From an uncultured Bacilli bacterium (GTDB lineage Bacteria > Bacillota_I > Bacilli_A > RF39 > UBA660), in the NCBI GenBank assembly GCA_947584955.1, contig CANPWS010000017.1:1-13786 (forward strand): 13,786 nt of DNA, given 5' to 3'. The notes under the pieces are model-generated. The model did not search any database. It was not told the origin of the DNA and saw only the letters and a list, made by a program, of their open reading frames with translations. Made by a program: the position numbers and the translations under genes. Positions 1 to 8,452 of this stretch are shown one piece after another; position 1 is the first letter of the stretch, and the number at the start of each line of letters is the position of its first letter.

Positions 1-753
1 ATGGTAGTTATGAAAAGAAAAGTTCATTTAATTATGCCAATGGGGGGTGCAGGATCTAGATTTAGCAAGAATGGATATCAAGTTCCTAAACCACTTATTG
101 AAATTCATGAAAAACCATTTTTCTTCTGGGCAACAGAATCTCTCGCTAAATTTGTTGATTTAGAAGATTTAACTTTTGTTGTTTTACAAGAACATATAAA
201 TAATTTTTCAATTGATCAGGAAATAAAAAAATATTATCCTAAAGCTCATATTATTATTTTAGACCATGTTTTAAACGGAGCAGTTTTAACATGTATTAAA
301 GGAGTAGAAAATATTCAAGATAATCTGCCAATTATTTTTAATGATTGTGATCATTTATTTTGCTGTAGTTCATTAAATGAATATTGTAATAAAGGGAAAT
401 TTGATCAATTTGATGGTGCTTTAGTTACTTTTCAATCTGCAGATCCTAAATATAGTTTTTTACAGGAAGATAGTGAAGGAAAAGTAATAAGGACTAAAGA
501 AAAAGAAGTAATTAGTAATAAAGCCATTTGTGGTACTTATATTTTCAATAATAAGAATATTTTTTTGAAGAATGCTACGCAATATTTAAATGAATGCAAT
601 TATACAGAATATTTTGTAAGTGGGGTTTATAATACCATGATTAAAAATCAATTAATAATTAAAAGTTTTCAAGTTGATTATCATTTGGATTTTGGAACAC
701 CTGAAGAATATGAAAAAGCTCAAAAAAATAATAAATTTGAGGAGTTGATTTAA
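1..753 (+). CDS. Sugar-phosphate-type nucleotidyltransferase (NTP-transferase fold)
   Basis: Predicted cytoplasmic enzyme that joins an NTP to a sugar phosphate or similar phosphate compound to make an activated precursor for a surface polymer. The N-terminus has the nucleotide-binding loop MGGAGSRF (G15-F21) followed by V-P-K-P (P29, K30), the signature of GlmU/RmlA-like nucleotidyltransferases. A metal-binding FNDCDHLF segment contains D115 and D117, and the C-terminus has DFGTPEEY, where this fold usually carries a second acidic metal ligand. At 250 aa it is about the length of a single catalytic domain with no acyltransferase extension. The window begins at its ATG, so a more upstream start cannot be excluded; M4 (MKRKVHLIM) is an equally natural start. 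It abuts the next gene with no gap. The fold is clear; the substrate (sugar phosphate, choline phosphate or other) cannot be read from sequence. Confidence 0.85.
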   Translation: MVVMKRKVHLIMPMGGAGSRFSKNGYQVPKPLIEIHEKPFFFWATESLAKFVDLEDLTFVVLQEHINNFSIDQEIKKYYPKAHIIILDHVLNGAVLTCIKGVENIQDNLPIIFNDCDHLFCCSSLNEYCNKGKFDQFDGALVTFQSADPKYSFLQEDSEGKVIRTKEKEVISNKAICGTYIFNNKNIFLKNATQYLNECNYTEYFVSGVYNTMIKNQLIIKSFQVDYHLDFGTPEEYEKAQKNNKFEELI

Positions 754-2646
754 ATGGCTTATTTACTTATGTTTTTAGCTATTATAACATTAGTTATTGC
801 TCATTATTTTAAAATATTTAGGATGAGAAAATTTATTGAAATATATGAAAAGCCAAATGATAAGGTACTTATTCAGGCATTATCTTTAAGTTATATTATT
901 AATTTTATTTTTCCATTTAAGGTTATAGGAGAATTAGCGCGTTCTTGGTATCAAGGTAGGAAAATGCGAAATGGAGTTTCTTTTGGTCTTGCAACTGTTA
1001 TAGTAGATAGACTTCTTGATATTTTAGTTGTTGCATTTATTTTTCTTCTATTCTATATCATTGGTTTTAGAAATGAAGTTATAACTTCAAGTATAATTTT
1101 TTATTTAATTTTAATAGTAGGTATAACATTATTTCTTATTTTAATGTTAAAATCTAATATAAAAAAATATGTTAAAATAATAATTATGAAATTTGCTTGT
1201 ATTTTTAATGAAAGAATAGAATTACGAATCTTAAAAGTTTCTTGGTTTGTTATTTCTTCTTTTAAAGATTTAATTGAGCAAATTAGTAAAAGAATTATTG
1301 TGTTATATACTTTTCTTGCTTGGGGATTTTATCTATTAAGTTATGTTATATTTGCTTTAGCATTGTGTAAATTTGGACATAATTCAAGTGTAGTGGATGT
1401 TTTTATTTCATTATTTTCATCTAATAATTTAATTACTTCTACAGGAAAAATAGCATTAGATAGCACATTAATGATAAGTTATAGTTTTATTTCTACTGCA
1501 ATTTTATTTTTAACTTCTTATTTAGTAAAATCTAAAAAGAATGTTAAAAAAGAATATTTTGAATTATTACCACAAATTAATTATAGTGATAAATTAATGT
1601 TTTTAGAAGGATATTTTTCTGGTAAAAGTCAAGCATATTTTAATACATATATAAAAATAAATCGTAATATTTCAATTATTAAAGATTATTCAGCAGGTAG
1701 TAATGCTACTACTATGTTGTGTATGAAAGATAAAAAGATGTTTTTTCGTAAATATTCAATTGGTGAAGATAGTGAAAAATTATATGCACAAATTAAATGG
1801 ATTAAAGATCATCAAAAAAATATACCTTTAACAGAGATTGTAAATGAAAAAAAAGAATCTAATTACTGTTTATATGATATGCCATATAATAGTAGTGCTG
1901 TTGGTTGTTTTAATTATATTCATACAGTACCTATTGCAGATGGTTGGAAAGTAATTGAAAAAGCACTTAATTCAATTCATAAAAATCTTCACAGTCTTAA
2001 TGTTCGAAAAGCAGATAAAGAAACTATTCATAAATATATTAGTAGTAAAGTTACAAAAAATTTAGAAAAAGTAAAAAATGCTAAATATATAAAACCTTTA
2101 TTAAAATACGATAATTTAATTATTAATGGTAAAAAATATCATAATTTATCTTATTTTGAATCATATTTAACAGAAAAATTCTTAACTGATATTTTTAAAA
2201 ATGATACATATTCAGATATTCATGGAGATTTTACGATTGAAAATATAATTGCTTTACCAAAAACTAAAAGTTTCTATATAATAGATCCTAATACTGGTAA
2301 TTTGCATGATTCCCCATGTCTAGATTATGCAAAATTATTGCAATCATTACATGGTGGGTATGAATTTTTCATGAATACAAAAACTATATCAATTAATGGA
2401 AATGAAATTACATATATGGCTGCTAAATCTTTGGTATATAATGAAGTTTATAATTGTTATGATCAATATTTAGTTAAAAAGTTTAATAAGGAAACTGTTA
2501 GAAGTATATATTTTCATGAAGTTATTCATTGGTTAAGATTATTACCTTATAAAATCGAAAAAAATGGAGTACGTTCAGTATTATTTTATTGCGGATTAGT
2601 TATCGTATTAAATGATATTGTGGAAAGATTTGGTGATAAAAAATGA
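754..2646 (+). CDS. Membrane protein: flippase-like (LPG-synthase TM/AglD-type) domain fused to APH-type kinase domain
   Basis: A 630-aa two-part protein. Residues 1 to about 260 are strongly hydrophobic with roughly 7-8 membrane segments. They contain a PF-K-V-I-G-E-L-A-R stretch followed by a V-D-R-L-L-D segment, typical of the lysylphosphatidylglycerol-synthase TM / AglD-like flippase family. Residues about 265-630 are soluble and look like an aminoglycoside-phosphotransferase kinase fold: a candidate ATP-binding lysine K333 in FFRKYS, the catalytic loop SDIHGDFTIEN (H490-G-D492) and a metal-binding D511-P-N. The start follows the previous stop directly, with a GAGGAG ribosome site at 739-744. 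The end overlaps the next gene as ATGA, so translation is probably coupled. By context the kinase half would phosphorylate the precursor that the neighbouring nucleotidyltransferase activates, while the membrane half could move a lipid-linked product. Domain calls are fairly firm; the substrate is unknown. Confidence 0.75.
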   Translation: MAYLLMFLAIITLVIAHYFKIFRMRKFIEIYEKPNDKVLIQALSLSYIINFIFPFKVIGELARSWYQGRKMRNGVSFGLATVIVDRLLDILVVAFIFLLFYIIGFRNEVITSSIIFYLILIVGITLFLILMLKSNIKKYVKIIIMKFACIFNERIELRILKVSWFVISSFKDLIEQISKRIIVLYTFLAWGFYLLSYVIFALALCKFGHNSSVVDVFISLFSSNNLITSTGKIALDSTLMISYSFISTAILFLTSYLVKSKKNVKKEYFELLPQINYSDKLMFLEGYFSGKSQAYFNTYIKINRNISIIKDYSAGSNATTMLCMKDKKMFFRKYSIGEDSEKLYAQIKWIKDHQKNIPLTEIVNEKKESNYCLYDMPYNSSAVGCFNYIHTVPIADGWKVIEKALNSIHKNLHSLNVRKADKETIHKYISSKVTKNLEKVKNAKYIKPLLKYDNLIINGKKYHNLSYFESYLTEKFLTDIFKNDTYSDIHGDFTIENIIALPKTKSFYIIDPNTGNLHDSPCLDYAKLLQSLHGGYEFFMNTKTISINGNEITYMAAKSLVYNEVYNCYDQYLVKKFNKETVRSIYFHEVIHWLRLLPYKIEKNGVRSVLFYCGLVIVLNDIVERFGDKK

Positions 2647-3197
2647 AAAAATTAGCACTATTTGATATGGATGGTACTTTATTTTATACCACAAAAGCTA
2701 ATTATGAAGCATATAGACAAGCTATAGAAGAGCAGGGATATAAACTAACTTATGAAGTGTATTCAAAAGATTGTATGGGACGACAATTTTATGATTTTAT
2801 TTCTAATATTATTCCTAATAGAGAAGATCTATATCCAATTATTCACAAAAGAAAAAAAGAACTTTATCCTAATTTTTTAAATCAAGTAAGAGTTAATCAA
2901 CATTTACTTGATATAGCAAAGGCAATCAAAAAAGATTATAATCTGGCTATTATTACGACAGCTTCTAAAAAAAATGTATCAGATATATTATCAGAATTTA
3001 AATTAAATAACTTTTTTGATTTAATTATAACGGGAGAAGATGTAAATAAAAATAAACCAGATCCAGAGTGTTATTTTAAAGCAATTGAACATTTTAAGGC
3101 TGATATTAAAGATGTGGTTATTTTTGAAGATTCATTACCAGGAATAGAAGCTGCAAAAAAAACAAATGCTACTATATTTATTATCAATAATTTTTAA
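2643..3197 (+). CDS. HAD-superfamily phosphatase (phosphoglycolate phosphatase/beta-phosphoglucomutase-like)
   Basis: Cytoplasmic HAD hydrolase of 184 aa with all four motifs: DMDGT (D8, D10) for the phospho-aspartyl nucleophile and acid, IITTAS for motif II, K138 in NKNKPDP for motif III, and FEDSLPG (E162, D163) for Mg2+ binding. Residues between motif I and II form the helical cap typical of subclass IA. It is somewhat shorter than usual (about 210-220 aa), ending soon after motif IV, but all catalytic residues are present. It starts inside the stop of the kinase-fusion gene (ATGA), which points to coupled synthesis. Together with the kinase and nucleotidyltransferase it would complete a phosphorylation, dephosphorylation and nucleotide-activation route, as seen in activated-heptose and similar pathways. 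That pathway assignment is inference; HAD substrates cannot be told from sequence. Confidence 0.85.
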   Translation: MKKLALFDMDGTLFYTTKANYEAYRQAIEEQGYKLTYEVYSKDCMGRQFYDFISNIIPNREDLYPIIHKRKKELYPNFLNQVRVNQHLLDIAKAIKKDYNLAIITTASKKNVSDILSEFKLNNFFDLIITGEDVNKNKPDPECYFKAIEHFKADIKDVVIFEDSLPGIEAAKKTNATIFIINNF

Positions 3198-3215
3198 GAG
3201 GAGGTAATATAATAA

Positions 3216-4787
3216 ATGAAAAAATTAATAAAAAAAATTAATATTCCTTTTTTTCTTATTAGTTTAATATGGTATATTATCACCTTTTTTACAGATAAAA
3301 ATATTATAAATTTTTCTCTTATTCATATAAGAAAATATATATTTATTAAAATTATTGTTTTTGTAATTTTAGTTGTATCATTTCAATTTTTAGCACAAGC
3401 AATTTGTAAAAAGGATAAAACAGCAAGAAAATATTTAAAATATTTTTTAATTTATTTTATACCAATGCTTATCATTTTATTATTAATATGGCCAGGTGTA
3501 TGGTATGGAAACGATGTAAAAGCATTTATTAATTATGCTTATAAGAGTGCTTTTTTCCTAAAGCTACACTATTTAACTTCAGTATTTTATTCAGTTGGAT
3601 TATCCATATTTCCTTGTTTGTCTGGAGCAATAATTTTACAACTAGTTTATATGAGTGTAGTAGTTAGTTATATATCTAAAAATATTTTTGATATATTTCA
3701 TGAAAAAAAATTTTGTTATATTATTTATCTTCCATTTTTTTTACCAGTAACTATCTTTTATACTTTATATGCAAATAGACCTATAATGTTCGGTATTACT
3801 TATTTGTTAGTCGTTTCAATTGTTATGTTTGATTATTTAAAGAAGAAAAAATTATCTACCATGAAAATGATTGTGTTGTTTTTTTTAATCGCATTAGTAT
3901 CCAATTGGCGAAGTGAAGCGATTTACTTTGTTTTAGCAAGTCCATTATTTATATTTTTGGTATATAAGATAAAATTTAATATTAAAAATATAAGTAAAGT
4001 TGTAATACCAATATTTTTGTGTTTTTTAATAATACGTTTTCCGCAGGAATGGTACAAAAGAAATATGACTGAAGTAGAGAAAACACAAAGGAATTTACCT
4101 GTTTATGTTTCTACATTATCTTATATGACAACGTATGATTTAAAAGGTAGCAATTTTGATAATGATATCGAAGCAATTAATAAAGTATTAAATGTAAAAT
4201 CTTTAAAAAAATATCCATCATATAATAATACAGTATGTATATGGCAAAAAGATAGTTGTATTAGAACAAATTATACAATGGAAGAATACAAAGAATTTCA
4301 AAAAGCTTTTATGAGAATAATATTAAATAATAAGAGTTATTTTTTAGAAACTAAATATTTAACTTTTTGGTCTTCTACAAGAATGGAACATGATAATTTT
4401 TCTGCAATAGATCTATATAAAAATGATGATGATATGATAAATAATAATCCTACTACAAAAACTATTTTTGGAAATAATATTCGAAAAACAGTATTACAAA
4501 TTTTAGAAGGTAGGAAAAGTCAAATGGAGCATGCTAATGTAATATACACATATACAAATAATTTATTAATTCCACTAATATTGTTAGTACTCTTATTTCT
4601 AATATCTATATTTAAAAGGAGATTACTTTTGTTTTTATTAACAGGTATGTTATTAGGCCATGCTGTATTAGTATTTTTAACGGCTCCAGCTTGCTATTTC
4701 ATGTATTATTATAATATTTTTCTAATAGGACTATTTTTAGGATTTTATATGTTAATAAAATTAGTTGATAAAAAAATTATAAAATAA
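3216..4787 (+). CDS. Polytopic membrane protein, GT-C glycosyltransferase-like
   Basis: A 523-aa integral membrane protein with about ten hydrophobic segments. A hydrophilic loop of roughly 150 residues (about 275-430) contains NMTEVEKTQRN and is probably outside the cell; three more hydrophobic segments follow near the C-terminus. After an early membrane segment comes WPGVWYGND (D100), an acidic motif in a first external loop of the kind GT-C glycosyltransferases use for catalysis. It resembles uncharacterised GT-C-like membrane proteins (DUF6020-like) found in surface-polysaccharide clusters. Translation is well supported by GAGGAGGT at 3198-3205, 10 nt before the ATG. It is the last gene before a likely new promoter. 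The probable role is glycosyl transfer from a lipid-linked donor on the outer face of the membrane; this rests on topology and one motif only. Confidence 0.6.
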   Translation: MKKLIKKINIPFFLISLIWYIITFFTDKNIINFSLIHIRKYIFIKIIVFVILVVSFQFLAQAICKKDKTARKYLKYFLIYFIPMLIILLLIWPGVWYGNDVKAFINYAYKSAFFLKLHYLTSVFYSVGLSIFPCLSGAIILQLVYMSVVVSYISKNIFDIFHEKKFCYIIYLPFFLPVTIFYTLYANRPIMFGITYLLVVSIVMFDYLKKKKLSTMKMIVLFFLIALVSNWRSEAIYFVLASPLFIFLVYKIKFNIKNISKVVIPIFLCFLIIRFPQEWYKRNMTEVEKTQRNLPVYVSTLSYMTTYDLKGSNFDNDIEAINKVLNVKSLKKYPSYNNTVCIWQKDSCIRTNYTMEEYKEFQKAFMRIILNNKSYFLETKYLTFWSSTRMEHDNFSAIDLYKNDDDMINNNPTTKTIFGNNIRKTVLQILEGRKSQMEHANVIYTYTNNLLIPLILLVLLFLISIFKRRLLLFLLTGMLLGHAVLVFLTAPACYFMYYYNIFLIGLFLGFYMLIKLVDKKIIK

Positions 4788-4816
4788 TTGAAAGAATTAT
4801 AATAATATGTTAGTAT
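4788..4816 (+). promoter_or_regulatory. Candidate sigma-A promoter with extended -10 for the acylation operon
   Basis: TTGAAA (-35, 5 of 6 matches to TTGACA) directly follows the stop of the upstream gene. After a 17-nt spacer comes TAGTAT, a weak -10 (4 of 6) preceded by TGT, giving an extended TGn -10. Transcription would start near 4823, leaving a leader of about 40 nt that contains the AAGGAGGT ribosome site of the FkbH-like gene. Only consensus matching supports this; AT-rich DNA gives frequent chance matches. Confidence 0.5.
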
Positions 4817-4865
4817 AAAAATGAACAAATGTGATTTAAATTTTAATTATAATAAGGAGGTAATA

Positions 4866-6647
4866 ATGAAAGAATTAGAATATCCATTTGATGTAGAAGA
4901 ATTAATGAAACATAAGAAAAAAATAAAGAAAGAATTGCTCTTAAAAGAAAACTTATTAGATAAGAATGTTGCAATTTTAGGTGGAAGTACTACAAGTGAA
5001 ATTAAAAATATGTTGGAAATATTTTTATTAAACTATGGTATTAAACCAAAGTTTTATGAATCTGAATATAATCAATTTTATGAAGATGCAATGTTTGGAA
5101 ATGAAGAACTTGATAATTTTAACCCTGATATTATTTATATTCATACAACAAACCGTAATATTATAAATTATCCTAACCTTTATGATGATGAAAAAACAAT
5201 TAATAAAATGCTAGAAAGTGAATATAAAAAGTTTGAAAAAATGTGGGATAATTTATTTAAAAAGTTTAATGCAACAATTATTCAAAATAATTTTGAATAT
5301 CCATATTATCGTTTATTAGGAAATAAAGATGCAAGTGATATTCATGGAAAAATTAATTATATTACAAGACTAAATCAAAAATTTTATGATTATGCAAATA
5401 GCCATAACAATTTCTTTATTAACGATATTAACTATGTATCATCTTGTTATGGTCTTGATAAGTGGGCAAATCAATTCTATTGGCATATGTATAAATATGC
5501 AATGGAAGTACCAGCTATTCCTTATTTAGCATTCAATATTGCTAGTATTATTAAATCAATATATGGTAAAAATAAAAAAGCTTTTGTTCTTGATTTGGAT
5601 AATACCTTATGGGGTGGAATCGTCGGAGATGATGGAGTTGAGAATTTAGATATAGGTCCTGAAGTTCCAAAAGGACAAGTATATTCTGAATTTCAAAATT
5701 ATTTAAAAGAGCATAAAAGTTTAGGAGTTATTTTAAACGTTAATTCGAAAAATGAATATGAAAATGCTATCGCAGGTTTGAATCATCCATCAGGAACTTT
5801 AAAACCAGATGATTTTATCATAATAAAAGCAAATTGGAACCCTAAAAATATGAATATAAAGGATATTTCGGAAGAACTTAATTTAGGAGCAGATAGTTTT
5901 GTTTTTGTTGATGATAATCCAGCCGAAAGAAAGATAGTTTCTAATTATATTGATGGTATTGCAACGCCAGAAATTGACGTTCCAGAAAATTATATTCAAA
6001 TAATTGATCATAATCATTATTTTGAAATGACTAATTTTTCAAAAGAAGATTTAAAGAAAAATGAATTATATAAAGATAATGCTAAGAGAAGTCAAATGAT
6101 GGCAACTTTTGATAATTATGATGATTATTTAAAATCATTAAAAATGAAAGCAGAAATTACTTCATTTAAACCAATTTACTTAGAAAGAATTTCTCAATTA
6201 AGTAATAAAAGTAATCAATTTAATTTAACAACAAAACGTTATTCTTTAGCAGATATTGAAGAAGTAAATGCTGATGACAGTTACATCAAACTATACGGAA
6301 AATTAGAAGATATATTTGGAGATAACGGTGTTATATCTGTAGTTATAGGAAAAATAAAAGAAAAGGATGAACTTCATATTGATTTATGGATAATGAGTTG
6401 TAGAGTTCTAAAAAGAAATATGGAGTTTGCAATGATGGATAAGTTAGTTGAAAAAGCAAAAGAAAAAGGAATAAAAATTATTTATGGATATTATTATCCA
6501 ACTCAAAAAAATAAAATGGTAAAAGACTTCTATGATTTACAAGGTTTTGAAGAAATCTCTTGTGATGAAGATGGAAATAAGACATATAAATTAGATATAT
6601 CTAATGGATATACAAATAAAAATAATGTAATAGAGGTGGAAGAATAA
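4866..6647 (+). CDS. FkbH-like HAD-IIIC protein (glyceryl-ACP synthase-type)
   Basis: Predicted cytoplasmic enzyme that takes a glyceryl group from 1,3-bisphosphoglycerate, removes the phosphate and loads it as a thioester on an acyl carrier protein, as known for FkbH family members. The central HAD-IIIC domain has FVLDLDNTLWGG (D243, D245, T247) and FVFVDDNPAE. The C-terminal GNAT-like domain has FGDNGVISVV, WIMSCRVLKRNMEFA (the conserved Cys-Arg segment) and PTQKN. The first 200 residues resemble the N-terminal region of full-length FkbH proteins and include AILGGSTTS. I chose ATG 4866, giving 593 aa, because AAGGAGGT lies at 4854-4861 just before it. An in-frame ATG at 4821 has no ribosome site and sits at the predicted transcription start. 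The acyl carrier protein gene overlaps its stop by one base. Family is clear; the exact acyl group loaded is inferred. Confidence 0.88.
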   Translation: MKELEYPFDVEELMKHKKKIKKELLLKENLLDKNVAILGGSTTSEIKNMLEIFLLNYGIKPKFYESEYNQFYEDAMFGNEELDNFNPDIIYIHTTNRNIINYPNLYDDEKTINKMLESEYKKFEKMWDNLFKKFNATIIQNNFEYPYYRLLGNKDASDIHGKINYITRLNQKFYDYANSHNNFFINDINYVSSCYGLDKWANQFYWHMYKYAMEVPAIPYLAFNIASIIKSIYGKNKKAFVLDLDNTLWGGIVGDDGVENLDIGPEVPKGQVYSEFQNYLKEHKSLGVILNVNSKNEYENAIAGLNHPSGTLKPDDFIIIKANWNPKNMNIKDISEELNLGADSFVFVDDNPAERKIVSNYIDGIATPEIDVPENYIQIIDHNHYFEMTNFSKEDLKKNELYKDNAKRSQMMATFDNYDDYLKSLKMKAEITSFKPIYLERISQLSNKSNQFNLTTKRYSLADIEEVNADDSYIKLYGKLEDIFGDNGVISVVIGKIKEKDELHIDLWIMSCRVLKRNMEFAMMDKLVEKAKEKGIKIIYGYYYPTQKNKMVKDFYDLQGFEEISCDEDGNKTYKLDISNGYTNKNNVIEVEE

Positions 6648-6892
6648 TGGAAAAAGAAGAAATTTATGAAAGATTAAATGAAGTATTTAGAGATGTATTT
6701 GATGATGAAAGCATTGTTGTAAAACCAGAAACAACATCAAGAGATATAGAAGATTGGGATAGTTTAGAACATATCAATTTAGTAGTTGCAGTAGAGCAAG
6801 AATTTGGTATGAAATTTAATATGAATGAAGTAACAACTATGAAAAATGTTGGAGAAATGGTTGGAATTATTCTTTCTAGAATTGATTCATAA
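6647..6892 (+). CDS. Acyl carrier protein
   Basis: An 81-aa acidic, helical carrier protein. It has the phosphopantetheine attachment motif DWDSLEH with S39 as the modified serine, followed by the typical helix-III region EQEFGMKFNMNEVTTMKNVGEMV. Its start overlaps the stop of the FkbH-like gene (TAATG), with GAGGTGGA at 6633-6640 as ribosome site, so the two are made together. This pairing matches FkbH systems, where a dedicated carrier holds the glyceryl thioester. Here it would present that group to the MBOAT protein encoded next, filling the place DltC has in teichoic acid D-alanylation. It is not obviously the fatty-acid AcpP, because of its operon position and its divergent sequence around the serine. 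Confidence 0.93.
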   Translation: MEKEEIYERLNEVFRDVFDDESIVVKPETTSRDIEDWDSLEHINLVVAVEQEFGMKFNMNEVTTMKNVGEMVGIILSRIDS

Positions 6893-6906
6893 GGGGGAGA
6901 AGTAAT

Positions 6907-8436
6907 ATGAATTTAACATCTTTTGCTTTTTTAGCTTTTTGTATTATAACATTAATTGTATATTTTATAGTACCAAAAAAGCTCCAGTGGATCATACTTT
7001 TATTATCCAGTATGATCTTTTTATTCTATGATAACTTTAGTGCATTTACTGTAATGCAAGCTTTATTAGTATTGTTTGCATCTTACTTCTTTGGAAGATT
7101 AGTAGAAAAATATAAAGGGACAAAAAAAGCTACAATTTATTTATTGTTAGGAATTTCAGTTATTTTAGGATTGCTAATATATTTAAAATATTCTAACTTA
7201 TTTATTACAACTGTAAACCATATGATAAAAATATTTGACCTTGGAGAAAAAATACCATTAGTAAAACGAATATCCTTAGTTGGAATAAGCTATTATTCAT
7301 TAATTATGATTAGTTATTTAATAGATATTTATAGAGGAGCTTGTAAAGCAGAAAAGAATATTTTTAAATGCGCACTCTTCATGTCTTATTTTCCAATTTT
7401 ATCATCTGGTCCTTTTGTAAGATATGAAAGAATGAAAGATGAACTTTTTAAAAAACATAAATTTAATTATGAAAGAATGTGTAGTGGTTTATTAAGAGTA
7501 TGTTGGGGTGTTTTTAAAATACTTGTAATATCAGTAAGACTTGGTTATTTTGTCGATACTGTTTATGGAGATTTAGGAAAATATAATGGTTTCTTTACTG
7601 TTCTTGCAGTATTATTCTTCCCATTACAATTATATACAAATTTTTCTGGTTCTATTGACATTATTATGGGAATTTCAGAGATTATTGGAATATCTCTACC
7701 AGAGAACTTTACGGGCCCATTTTTTTCAAGAACTATTACAGAATTTTGGAGAAATTGGCACATTACACTAGGAGTATGGTTAAAAGATTATATTTTTTAT
7801 CCATTGTTAAAATCTAATATGATGCAGAAATTAAATAAAGTATGCAAAAATAAATTTGGTAAGAAAATAGGAAAGAAAATACCACTTTATTTATCTATGT
7901 TTATAATGTGGGTATTAATTGGAATATGGCATGGCGGAGCATATACATTTATACTAGGTTCAGGTATAATTCCTTTTATTTGTATTTTCTTTGAAGATAA
8001 TTTAGCACCACTTGCCAGTAAGATAAATAAAAAGATTGGAATTAAAGAAGACACTTTTAGTTATCATTTATACCAGAGTATCCGAACTTATATTTTATTT
8101 GCTTTTGCTATGATTTTTTTCAGAGCATCTAGCATTAGTTTTGGGATACAAATAATAAAGAATATGTTTTATTACAATCCTTGGATATTATTGGATAATA
8201 AAACTCTTTATACAGCAGGTGTTGATATGCTTGATTTTCGTGTATTAATCATATCTTTATTGGTATTATTTATAGTCGATTTAATGGCGAAAAAAGGTAG
8301 TGTTAGAGAAAAAATATTTAAGCAAAATATTGTCTTTCGTTGGGCTATCATTTACCTTTTAATATTTTCTATTATTATTTTTGGATGTTATGGAGTGGGA
8401 TACGATCCTGCAGACTTTATTTATAGACAGTTTTAA
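6907..8436 (+). CDS. MBOAT membrane acyltransferase (DltB-like) with C-terminal FIYRQF acyl-shuttle motif
   Basis: A 509-aa polytopic MBOAT protein that would take an acyl group from the carrier protein on the inner face and deliver it to the outer face. The family signature is complete: FWRNWHITLGVWLKDYIFYPL-type segment with H285, and IGIWHGGAYTF with the catalytic histidine H342. The protein ends in FIYRQF (residues 504-509, Tyr506). A C-terminal F-x-Y-x-x-F hexapeptide is the acyl-shuttle motif shown for DltX in the Dlt pathway, and in other systems it is fused to the MBOAT protein; the acyl group sits on the tyrosine before passing to an SGNH partner. That explains why no separate DltX-like microprotein is needed here. 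The ribosome site is GGGGGAG at 6893-6899. It is followed by two SGNH partners. The cargo is inferred from the FkbH neighbour. Confidence 0.92.
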   Translation: MNLTSFAFLAFCIITLIVYFIVPKKLQWIILLLSSMIFLFYDNFSAFTVMQALLVLFASYFFGRLVEKYKGTKKATIYLLLGISVILGLLIYLKYSNLFITTVNHMIKIFDLGEKIPLVKRISLVGISYYSLIMISYLIDIYRGACKAEKNIFKCALFMSYFPILSSGPFVRYERMKDELFKKHKFNYERMCSGLLRVCWGVFKILVISVRLGYFVDTVYGDLGKYNGFFTVLAVLFFPLQLYTNFSGSIDIIMGISEIIGISLPENFTGPFFSRTITEFWRNWHITLGVWLKDYIFYPLLKSNMMQKLNKVCKNKFGKKIGKKIPLYLSMFIMWVLIGIWHGGAYTFILGSGIIPFICIFFEDNLAPLASKINKKIGIKEDTFSYHLYQSIRTYILFAFAMIFFRASSISFGIQIIKNMFYYNPWILLDNKTLYTAGVDMLDFRVLIISLLVLFIVDLMAKKGSVREKIFKQNIVFRWAIIYLLIFSIIIFGCYGVGYDPADFIYRQF

Positions 8437-8452
8437 GAAAGGATAGATTATT

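Noticed and set aside
4821..4865. Upstream ATG 4821 as start of the FkbH-like gene
   Set aside because: It has no ribosome site and sits at the predicted transcription start, while ATG 4866 has AAGGAGGT in the right place.
7563..7771. Short reading frames on both strands within the MBOAT gene
   Set aside because: They lie wholly inside the conserved MBOAT coding region, have no ribosome site and look like chance frames.
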